Shown piece after piece: positions 57,818 through 64,000 of a DNA stretch of 64,000 nucleotides. How positions within the stretch are numbered: the stretch's first letter is position 1; every line of letters starts with the position of its first letter. The stretch covers positions 27,296-91,295 of the forward strand of contig CAJUKP010000003.1 of assembly GCA_910587165.1 (NCBI GenBank), given 5' to 3'. The notes beneath the pieces are model-generated. The model did not search any database. It was given only the letters and a program-made list of their open reading frames with translations, and was not told where the DNA came from. Made by a program: the position numbers and the translations under genes. This DNA comes from an uncultured Duncaniella sp. (GTDB lineage: Bacteria > Bacteroidota > Bacteroidia > Bacteroidales > Muribaculaceae).

Positions 57818-58600
57818 TTAGATGAATCTATCGCCGAGCACCTCCTCGACATAATCGAAAGTGGTGAGTATCTCAGGACCTTCAGGAGTGATGGTGATCG
57901 TGTGCTCATAGTGGGCGGAAGGCTTGCGGTCCTTGGTGCGGCAATGCCAGCCATCCTTCTCGATCACGATGTTGCGGCTGCCCATGTTGATCATGGGCTC
58001 GATGCAGATGCACATCCCCTTTTTCAGGACCGGACCCACGCCACGGCGTCCGTAGTTGGGCACCTCTGGATCCTCATGCATCTTACGGCCTATGCCGTGG
58101 CCACACATCTCGCGCACCACGGTGTAGCCGCGTTTCTCACAATAGGTCTGCACGGCATTGGCTATATCGCCTATGCGGCGTCCTTCCTGAGCCGCCTCGA
58201 TGCCCTTGTAAAGGCTTTCCTTGGTGGTGCGGCAAAGGGCAAGTTTCTCCGGAGAGATCTCGCCGACAGGGAACGTATAGCACATATCGCCGTTGAAGCC
58301 GTCAAGCTCAACGACGGTGTCGATACCGACAATGTCGCCTTCACGGAGCTCGTAGCCGGAGGGAAAACCATGGACCACGGTCTCGTTGACTTCGATACAC
58401 AATGTTCCGGGGAAACCTCCGTAGCCCAGGCAGGCCGGACGGCCTCCGTTGTCGCACATGAACTCACGTGCAATCTTGTCGAGGTGACGGGTAGTCACGC
58501 CGGGAGCCACCCACTTGGCTACTTCGCCAAGTGTGCGGCTCACGAGCGTGCTTGCCTGTCGCATTTTTTCGATTTCCTCGGGTGTCTTGAGATAGATCAT
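57818..58600 (-). CDS. map: Methionine aminopeptidase, type I
   Basis: Map removes the N-terminal Met from new proteins. The 260 residues show the pita-bread metalloprotease ligands: Asp in VGIDTVVELDGFNGDMCYTF (two Asp), His in MCGHGIGRKMHEDPEVPNYG, and Glu in CIEPMIN and in HYEHTITITPEGPEIL. No N-terminal extension is present. It lies between secY (36 bp) and infA (26 bp), a usual Bacteroidales order. Confidence 0.98.
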   Translation of the reverse strand: MIYLKTPEEIEKMRQASTLVSRTLGEVAKWVAPGVTTRHLDKIAREFMCDNGGRPACLGYGGFPGTLCIEVNETVVHGFPSGYELREGDIVGIDTVVELDGFNGDMCYTFPVGEISPEKLALCRTTKESLYKGIEAAQEGRRIGDIANAVQTYCEKRGYTVVREMCGHGIGRKMHEDPEVPNYGRRGVGPVLKKGMCICIEPMINMGSRNIVIEKDGWHCRTKDRKPSAHYEHTITITPEGPEILTTFDYVEEVLGDRFI

Positions 58601-58636
58601 TAAGCGGGAAATATCTGCTGTAACCGGATTTGACTT

Positions 58637-59986
58637 TTAGTAAGCTGAGCCGGTGGTGCGACCTTTGATCTTGCCGTCCTTCATGAGGCCGTCATAGTGG
58701 TGCATCATCAGATGGCTCTCGATCTGCTGGAGGGTGTCGAGAACGACACCGACAAGGATGAGAAGCGATGTTCCTCCGAAGAACTGAGCGAAGTTCTGGC
58801 TGATGCCGAAGAATCTCGCGAAAGCGGGGAGGATGGCCACGATTCCGAGGAACAGTGAGCCGGGGAGAGTGATGCGCGACATGATGGAGTCAAGATAGTC
58901 AGCTGTCTTCTTACCAGGCTTCACACCGGGGATGAAGCCATTGTTGCGCTTCATATCCTCTGCCATCTGGGTGGGACGCACTGTGATGGCGGTGTAGAAA
59001 TATGTGAATGCCACGATAAGGATGAAGTAGACAAGGTTGTACCAGAAGCCGTTGATGTCGGAGAATGCGGCATAGAAGCCCGAGGAGCCCTCGGAGCTGC
59101 CGAAGCCTGCGAGTGTGATAGGGATGAACATGATTGCCTGGGCAAAGATGATGGGCATCACACCGGCTGCATTAACCTTCAGGGGGATGTACTGGCGGGC
59201 GCCTCCGTACTGGCGGTTGCCGACGATACGCTTGGCATACTGCACAGGCACCTTGCGGGTTCCTTGCACGAGAAGCACAGCGCCGACTGTGACAGCAAAG
59301 AGAAGGATGATCTCAACAACAAACATGATGAGACCGCCCTGGCTGCCGGTAGATCCCGGGAGACGGCTGGTGAACTCGTAGAAGAGCGCTCCCGGGAGAC
59401 GGGCGATGATACCTACAAGAATGATGAAGGAGATACCATTGCCGATGCCGCGGTCGGTGATGCGCTCGCCCAGCCACATGATGAACATGGAGCCGGCCGC
59501 GAGTATGACCGTGAGATACGCAAGCGTCCAGCCGCCGAAAGTGGCTCCGCCGGTGGCGGCACTCACCTGGTACTGGATGTTGGCGAGATATGCAGGACCT
59601 TGGAGGACCAGGATCAACACAGTCAGATAACGGGTATACTGACTGAGTTTCTGACGGCCGCTCTCACCCTCGCGCTGCATCTTCTGGAAAGATGGAAGCA
59701 CCATGCCGAGAAGCTGTATCACGATGGATGCAGTGATGTAAGGCATGATACCGAGGGCGAAGATCGAAGCCTGAGAGAAGGCGCCGCCCGAGAACATATC
59801 GAGCAGCTGCATCAGACCGCTCTTGTTGGTGAACTTCGAGAGAGCGTCGAGATCCTCAGGCGATATGCCGGGGAGGACTACGTAGCAGCCCAGTCGATAG
59901 ACGAGCACCAACAGGAGGGTCACGAGGATGCGCTTCCTCAGTTCCTCGATGGTCCAGATGTTACGGATTGTCTGAATAAAACTCAT
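58637..59986 (-). CDS. secY: Protein translocase subunit SecY
   Basis: SecY is the membrane channel of the general secretion system and is needed by the many exported proteins in this window. The 449 residues have ten hydrophobic segments, with RKRILVTLLLVLVYRLGCYVVLPGI at the start, PYITASIVIQLLGMVLPSF, and SAYATGN-like loops replaced here by AAFSDINGFW. It is preceded by rplO (18 bp gap) and followed by map. The length is normal. Confidence 0.98.
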   Translation of the reverse strand: MSFIQTIRNIWTIEELRKRILVTLLLVLVYRLGCYVVLPGISPEDLDALSKFTNKSGLMQLLDMFSGGAFSQASIFALGIMPYITASIVIQLLGMVLPSFQKMQREGESGRQKLSQYTRYLTVLILVLQGPAYLANIQYQVSAATGGATFGGWTLAYLTVILAAGSMFIMWLGERITDRGIGNGISFIILVGIIARLPGALFYEFTSRLPGSTGSQGGLIMFVVEIILLFAVTVGAVLLVQGTRKVPVQYAKRIVGNRQYGGARQYIPLKVNAAGVMPIIFAQAIMFIPITLAGFGSSEGSSGFYAAFSDINGFWYNLVYFILIVAFTYFYTAITVRPTQMAEDMKRNNGFIPGVKPGKKTADYLDSIMSRITLPGSLFLGIVAILPAFARFFGISQNFAQFFGGTSLLILVGVVLDTLQQIESHLMMHHYDGLMKDGKIKGRTTGSAY

Positions 59987-60004
59987 TTCGAGGGGGAGGG
60001 GTTT

Positions 60005-60451
60005 TTAGATTTTGGTTACAGTGCCACCGGCTTCGGTGATGGCCTTCTCAGCGGCTGCCGAGAAAGCGTTGGCCTCAACCTCGAGCTTGTGGGTGAGCTT
60101 GCCGTTGGCGAGGATCTTGACGGGCTGCTTGCCGTTGACGATACCTGCGGCGATGAGCTCGGCCACGGTGATCTTGGTGAGATTGGCCTCAGCTGCGAGT
60201 GCCTCGAGATCCTCGAGGTTGACAGCCTTGTATTCAACACGGTTGAGGGGCTTGAAACCAAACTTGGGGAGACGGCGCTGGAGGGGCATCTGACCACCTT
60301 CGAAGCCTATCTTGCGGCTGTAGCCTGAACGTGACTTGGCACCTTTGTGACCACGGGTAGATGTACCACCTTTACCGGATCCGGCACCACGGCCGATGCG
60401 GGTGTTGGGACGCACGGAGCCGACAGCGGGTTGTAAGTTGCTTAAATCCAT
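60005..60451 (-). CDS. rplO: Ribosomal protein L15
   Basis: L15 is a 50S assembly protein. The 148 residues begin with the glycine-rich LQPAVGSVRPNTRIGRGAGSGKGGTSTRGHKGAKSRSGYSRKIGFEGGQMPLQRRLPKFGF, the family signature, and end in an alpha/beta region. It lies between rpmD and secY. Confidence 0.98.
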   Translation of the reverse strand: MDLSNLQPAVGSVRPNTRIGRGAGSGKGGTSTRGHKGAKSRSGYSRKIGFEGGQMPLQRRLPKFGFKPLNRVEYKAVNLEDLEALAAEANLTKITVAELIAAGIVNGKQPVKILANGKLTHKLEVEANAFSAAAEKAITEAGGTVTKI

Positions 60452-60473
60452 GATAGTTTTTACAATTTAGAGA

Positions 60474-60653
60474 TTAGGCGTTGGTCACTTCTACCAAGTG
60501 ATGCACTGCTTTTACCATTCCCATCACTGCAGGGGTGTCTTCCTTGACAACAGAGTGATGCATTTTCTTCAGGCCGAGGGCGTCGAGTGTGCGCTTCTGA
60601 ACGGCAGGCGCGCCGATGCGGCTCTTAATCTGGGTGATTTTGATTTTTGCCAT
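60474..60653 (-). CDS. rpmD: Ribosomal protein L30
   Basis: L30 is a small 50S protein, 59 residues, translated from the DNA as MAKIKITQIKSRIGAPAV... to ...VKAVHHLVEVTNA. The core RTLDALGLKKMHHSV and DTPAVMGMV match the family. It lies 14 bp after rpsE and 22 bp before rplO, in the usual spc-operon order. Confidence 0.97.
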   Translation of the reverse strand: MAKIKITQIKSRIGAPAVQKRTLDALGLKKMHHSVVKEDTPAVMGMVKAVHHLVEVTNA

Positions 60654-60667
60654 TGCGATAGACGAGA

Positions 60668-61186
60668 TTAGCCGTTAAACACTTTGTCGACAGAAATGCC
60701 GCGGTTCTGGGCAACCTGTGCGGGCGAACGCATCTCACCGAGAGCGGCGATGGTGGCCTTGACGAGGTTGTGGGGGTTGGACGAGCCCTTGCTCTTGCAG
60801 AGCACGTCGGTGATGCCGACGCTCTCGAGCACGGCACGCATAGCACCACCGGCCTTAACACCGGTACCGTGGCTTGCGGGCTTGAGGATAACGCGCGAAC
60901 CGCCGAACTTGGCGATCTGCTCGTGGGGGATGGTACCGCGGTTGACGGGAACCTTGATAAGGTTCTTCTTGGCAGCCTCGACGCCCTTGGCAATAGCTGC
61001 CTGGACTTCGTTGGCCTTGCCGAGACCCCATCCTACGATGCCGTTCTCGTTGCCGACAACGACGATTGCTGCGAAAGTGAAGGTGCGACCGCCCTTGGTC
61101 ACTTTGGTGACACGGTTGATGGCGACGAGGCGCTCCTTGAGCTCAAGGTCGCCGGTCGACTTAACTTGATTATTCTTCAATGCCAT
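60668..61186 (-). CDS. rpsE: Ribosomal protein S5
   Basis: S5 is a 30S accuracy protein. The 172 residues have the double-stranded RNA-binding-like N-terminal half (LKERLVAINRVTKVTKGGRTFTFAAIVVVGNENGIVGWGLGKANEV) and the C-terminal domain with ASHGTGVKAGGAMRAVLESVGITDVLCKSKGSSN. It lies 6 bp after rplR. Confidence 0.98.
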   Translation of the reverse strand: MALKNNQVKSTGDLELKERLVAINRVTKVTKGGRTFTFAAIVVVGNENGIVGWGLGKANEVQAAIAKGVEAAKKNLIKVPVNRGTIPHEQIAKFGGSRVILKPASHGTGVKAGGAMRAVLESVGITDVLCKSKGSSNPHNLVKATIAALGEMRSPAQVAQNRGISVDKVFNG

Positions 61187-61192
61187 AATTCT

Positions 61193-61534
61193 TTAGAATT
61201 TAAGGCCACCGTTGCGGGCGGCGTCAGCCAATGATTTAACTCTGCCGTGGAAAAGGTAACCGTTGCGGTCGAAAACCACCTCGGTGATACCGGCGGCGAT
61301 AGCCTTCTTGGCGATGTCGTCGCCAACCTTGGCTGCGATTTCACACTTTGTGCCCTCTTCGATTCCCTTTGAGGAAGTGGCGCAGAGGGTCTTTCCGGCA
61401 AGGTCGTCGATGAGCTGCACGTAGATCTGCTTGTTGGAGCGGAACACGGTCATACGGGGACGGGCAGCGGTGCCGGAAATTCTTCCGCGGATGCGGGCTT
61501 TGATCTTATTTCTGCGTTGTATCTTAGAAACCAT
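61193..61534 (-). CDS. rplR: Ribosomal protein L18
   Basis: L18 binds 5S rRNA. The 113 residues start MVSKIQRRNKIKARIRGRISGTAARPRMTVFRSNKQIYVQLIDD and end with DRNGYLFHGRVKSLADAARNGGLKF. It is 17 bp after rplF and 6 bp before rpsE. Confidence 0.98.
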   Translation of the reverse strand: MVSKIQRRNKIKARIRGRISGTAARPRMTVFRSNKQIYVQLIDDLAGKTLCATSSKGIEEGTKCEIAAKVGDDIAKKAIAAGITEVVFDRNGYLFHGRVKSLADAARNGGLKF

Positions 61535-61551
61535 GGTAGTGATCAGTTTAA

Positions 61552-62109
61552 TTATTTAGCACTTGCTGACTTACCCGACTTGCGACGGATGATCTCGCCA
61601 ACAAACTTGATACCCTTGCCCTTGTAGGGTTCGGGCTTGCGGAGGGAGCGGATCTTTGCGCAAACCTGTCCGAGGAGCTGCTTGTCGTCGCTCTCAAGGA
61701 TGATGAGCGGGTTCTTGTTACGCTCCGACTTTGCCTCCACCTTGATCTCGGGGGGAAGCTTTATATAGATGGCGTGGGAGTAGCCGAGCGAGAGCTCGAG
61801 CACCTGGCCGGTTGCGGCGGCGCGGTAACCCACACCTACCAGTTCCATTTCCTTGCGATAGCCTGTGGAAACACCTACGACCATATTGTGGATGAGCGCG
61901 CGGAACAGACCGTGCTGAGCGCGGTGCTCGCGGTCGTCGGAGGGACGGGTGAGGACAACATGGTTGTCTTCAACCTTAACCTCGATGTCGGGGTTGACCT
62001 TCTGTGTGAGGGTACCCTTGGGGCCCTTGACGGTGACTACGTTGTCGTTGCCCACGGTGACGGTTACACCTGCGGGAATCTCAATGGGAGCTTTACCTAT
62101 ACGTGACAT
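61552..62109 (-). CDS. rplF: Ribosomal protein L6
   Basis: L6 lies near the GTPase centre of the 50S. The 185 residues have two similar domains, with IGKAPIEIPAGVTVTV at the start and the signature around KPEPYKGKGIKFVGEIIRRKSGKSA at the end. It is 24 bp after rpsH. Confidence 0.98.
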   Translation of the reverse strand: MSRIGKAPIEIPAGVTVTVGNDNVVTVKGPKGTLTQKVNPDIEVKVEDNHVVLTRPSDDREHRAQHGLFRALIHNMVVGVSTGYRKEMELVGVGYRAAATGQVLELSLGYSHAIYIKLPPEIKVEAKSERNKNPLIILESDDKQLLGQVCAKIRSLRKPEPYKGKGIKFVGEIIRRKSGKSASAK

Positions 62110-62133
62110 AATTATGTATCCTCCTATTTTTGA

Positions 62134-62532
62134 TTAGTAAACGTAGCAGAGCACCTCGCCACCGATCTTCTGGTCGCGGGCTGCCTTATTGGTCATGACA
62201 CCTTTGGAGGTCGAAAGGATGGCGATGCCGAGTCCGTTCAACACACGAGGCATATCTTTGTAGCCGGTATAACGGCGGAGACCGGGACGGGATACGCGCT
62301 CAAGGCTCTTGATGGCGTTCACTTTGTCTACCGGATCATACTTGAGGGCGATCTTGATGATGCCCGCAGGGTTTTCGCCCTCCTCAAACTTGTAGTTGAG
62401 GATGTAGCCTTGTTCGAAGAGGATCTTGGTGATCTCCTTCTTCAAGTTTGAGGCGGGGATCTCGACCACGCGGTGGTTGGCCTTGATGGCGTTCCTCAAT
62501 CTTGTCAGATAATCTGCAATAGGATCAGTCAT
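62134..62532 (-). CDS. rpsH: Ribosomal protein S8
   Basis: S8 binds the centre of 16S rRNA and in other bacteria represses the spc operon. The 132 residues begin MTDPIADYLTRLRNAIKANHRVVEIPASNLKKEITKILFEQGYI and end with the GIAILSTSKGVMTNKAARDQKIGGEVLCYVY signature. A 263 bp gap separates it from rpsN. Confidence 0.98.
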   Translation of the reverse strand: MTDPIADYLTRLRNAIKANHRVVEIPASNLKKEITKILFEQGYILNYKFEEGENPAGIIKIALKYDPVDKVNAIKSLERVSRPGLRRYTGYKDMPRVLNGLGIAILSTSKGVMTNKAARDQKIGGEVLCYVY

Positions 62533-62795
62533 TGTTGAAATTGTTTAAATTGATTGGGAGTGTCCCAACAATATTTAATACTCACTGTAATTTCTTGGAG
62601 CGGGAGAAGAGAGGGAGCGATGCTGCCGGATGATTCCGGGAACATGACAGCCTAATGATGTCGAGCGGCCGCTTGGAGCGGCTGGCCGAGGACGGATCCC
62701 CGCGGTGGGGCTCCGGAGTGTCCGGCCGATCCTCGCTTAGAGTTAACGACTCTCGGGCCGTCGACCATCGGGCTTGTGGAGTGGACTGTGGAAGA
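62533..62795 (-). other. GC-rich spacer between rpsN and rpsH
   Basis: No gene is seen in this 263 bp spacer. It contains hairpin-forming runs: CGAGGA with TCCTCG framing CCCC gcggt GGGG (about 62688-62735), CCGGA/TCCGG, and AGAGT/ACTCT around TAACG (about 62739-62753). It shares ordered motifs with the rpsK-rpsD spacer. Ribosomal operons are usually packed, so this is unusual. Confidence 0.45.
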
Positions 62796-63107
62796 TTACC
62801 AGGAGGCTTTCTTCACGCCGGGGATGAGACCTGCTGAAGCCATTTCGCGGAACTGGATACGCGAGATGCCGAACTGACGGATATATCCTTTCGGACGGCC
62901 GGTGATGGAGCAGCGGTTGTGCAGACGGATGGGATTGCTGTTCTTGGGAAGCGACTGGAGCTTCTGCGCAGCCTCGTAGGCGTCGGCGCGGTTCTCCTCG
63001 TTTACGCCGGAATTAACAATCTTCTTCAGCTCCTCACGCTTTTTGGCGTACTTCTCGGCAAGACGGGCGCGTTTTACCTCGCGGGCCTTCATTGATTCTT
63101 TTGCCAT
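62796..63107 (-). CDS. rpsN: Ribosomal protein S14
   Basis: S14 lies in the 30S head. The 103 residues are the long, zinc-free form: MAKESMKAREVKRARLAEKYAKK at the start, LPKNSNPIRLHNRCSITGRPKGYIRQFGISRIQFREMASAGLIPGVKKASW at the end, with only one Cys. It lies 9 bp after rplE. Confidence 0.98.
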   Translation of the reverse strand: MAKESMKAREVKRARLAEKYAKKREELKKIVNSGVNEENRADAYEAAQKLQSLPKNSNPIRLHNRCSITGRPKGYIRQFGISRIQFREMASAGLIPGVKKASW

Positions 63108-63116
63108 AGCTGTTGT

Positions 63117-63668
63117 TTAGTTTTTAGCGTTCTTGAAAGGAAGACCAAACTCCTTGAGCAGTGCATAACCCTCTTCGTCGGTGTTGGCCGAGGTAACGAA
63201 GGTGATGTTCATACCCATGAGCTTGTTGATGGCGTCGATGTTGATCTCGGGGAAGATGATCTGCTCGGTGATGCCGAGGGTGTAGTTGCCACGGCCGTCG
63301 AGCTTGCTCTCGATACCCTTGAAGTCACGGATACGGGGGAGTGCGACGCGCACGAGACGCTCCAGGAACTCATACATTTTCTCGCGACGGAGAGTCACCA
63401 TGACGCCGATGGGCATCTTCTTGCGCACCTTGAAGTTGGAGATATCCTTCTTCGAGAGGGTTGCGACTGCCTTCTGGCCGGTGATGGCGGTGAGCTCGTT
63501 GAGGGCTGTCTCGATGATCTTCTTGTCCTGGGTAGCTTCGCCAAGACCCTGGTTGATCACAATTTTCTTCAGCTTGGGCACCTGCATGGGTGTGGTGTAG
63601 CTGAACTTCTCGGTGAGGGCGGGAACGATGCGTTCCTTATAGTCCTGTTTAACGGTAGTGCTGCTCAT
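63117..63668 (-). CDS. rplE: Ribosomal protein L5
   Basis: L5 binds 5S rRNA and contacts the P-site tRNA. The 183 residues have the signature KIVINQGLGEATQDKKIIETALNELTAITGQKAV and GRGNYTLGITEQIIFPEINIDAINKLMGMNITFVTSANTDEEGYALL. Its ATG shares one base with the rplX stop (TAATG). Confidence 0.98.
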   Translation of the reverse strand: MSSTTVKQDYKERIVPALTEKFSYTTPMQVPKLKKIVINQGLGEATQDKKIIETALNELTAITGQKAVATLSKKDISNFKVRKKMPIGVMVTLRREKMYEFLERLVRVALPRIRDFKGIESKLDGRGNYTLGITEQIIFPEINIDAINKLMGMNITFVTSANTDEEGYALLKEFGLPFKNAKN

Positions 63669-63985
63669 TACTTAATCTCCTCTCCGGATTTTTTGGAAAT
63701 ACGAATTACCTTGCCATTCTCGCGGCGCAGGCTCACGCGTGTGGGCTTTCCGCTCTTGGGGTCGATGAGTGCGATGTTCGAGATGGCGATGGGAGCCTCC
63801 ATCTTGATGAGGCCGCCCTGGGGATGCTGGGCGTTGGGCTTGGTGGCCTTGGTGACCATGTTGATTCCTTCAACGATAGCCTTCTGCTTCTGCACGAGGA
63901 CTTTGAGTACACGGCCCTCCTTGCCACGGTCTTCGCCGGCAAGAACATAGACGTTGTCGCCTTTTCTGATGTGTTGCTTGTGCAT
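63668..63985 (-). CDS. rplX: Ribosomal protein L24
   Basis: L24 starts 50S assembly by binding 23S rRNA. The 105 residues begin with the KOW motif KGDNVYVLAGEDRGKEGRVLKVL and contain VEGINMVTKATKPNAQHPQGGLIKMEAPIAISNIALIDPKSGKPTRV. It is the first complete gene of the block at this edge of the window; rplN should lie just beyond 64000 in the usual order. Confidence 0.98.
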   Translation of the reverse strand: MHKQHIRKGDNVYVLAGEDRGKEGRVLKVLVQKQKAIVEGINMVTKATKPNAQHPQGGLIKMEAPIAISNIALIDPKSGKPTRVSLRRENGKVIRISKKSGEEIK

Positions 63986-64000
63986 TACTTTAATGTTGTT

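Noticed and set aside
1..64000. tRNA, rRNA, insertion sequence, prophage or toxin-antitoxin pair
   Set aside because: No tRNA cloverleaf consensus, rRNA sequence, transposase or phage gene was seen on either strand; the lone HTH gene at 47.3 kb has no partner gene.

Overview
This window comes from the chromosome of a member of the Bacteroidales. The evidence is a SusC/SusD pair, lipoproteins and surface proteins with BspA-type leucine-rich repeats, DUF4988-like and FISUMP-like domains, T9SS-like C-terminal tails, a zinc-ligand-free set of ribosomal proteins, and Bacteroidetes-type promoters (TTTG, about 20 bp, TAnnTTTG) before many transcription units. The sequence is GC-rich for the order by eye. 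A Muribaculaceae-like gut bacterium is my best guess, but no rRNA gene is present to confirm it.

Layout. 0-5 kb: sufC-sufD (Fe-S assembly, leftward, sufB not adjacent), an OmpA-type lipoprotein, a BspA-like repeat protein and an unrecognised gene. 5.2-5.9 kb: an intergenic stretch with terminators and an orphan open frame. 5.9-16 kb: a susD/susC pair, then leftward genes for surface proteins of unknown function. 16.3-21.9 kb: a rightward trio of EamA transporter, tricorn-like protease and M18 aminopeptidase. 22-28.6 kb: a compact overlapping histidine operon in the order hisG-hisD-hisCB-hisH-hisA-hisF-hisIE, in which HisC is fused to the IGP-dehydratase domain of HisB and the usual histidinol-phosphatase domain is absent. 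28.8-31.5 kb: a secreted pectate-lyase-like protein. 31.6-38.1 kb: a small secreted protein and the branched-chain amino acid operon ilvD-ilvB-ilvN-thioesterase-ilvC. 38.3-43.2 kb: a YgjP-like protein, NAD kinase and an ACT-like remnant leftward, then pdxJ and a tolQ/tolR/tonB set rightward. 43.2-43.8 kb: a gene-free stretch packed with palindromes. 43.8-49.3 kb: a collagen-repeat lipoprotein, a small HTH protein, a 590 bp non-coding stretch and an OmpA-type outer membrane protein. 49.7-53.5 kb: transketolase and a FucP-like MFS transporter. 53.5-64 kb: the end of the S10-spc-alpha ribosomal block, from rplX to rplQ, including secY, map, infA, rpmJ and rpoA.

How it works together. The core consists of biosynthesis (His, Ile/Val/Leu, pyridoxal phosphate, NADP), Fe-S assembly, translation and secretion. 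The accessory part is mostly cell-surface and nutrient-acquisition proteins. No phage, insertion sequence, CRISPR array, tRNA or rRNA was found. I did not find a clear undescribed multi-gene system. The most unusual items are the HisC-HisB fusion lacking its phosphatase, the ACT-only relic beside nadK, two palindrome-rich intergenic repeats, a promoter-to-hairpin non-coding interval near 47.5-47.95 kb, and two GC-rich spacers inside the ribosomal operon that appear to share motifs.
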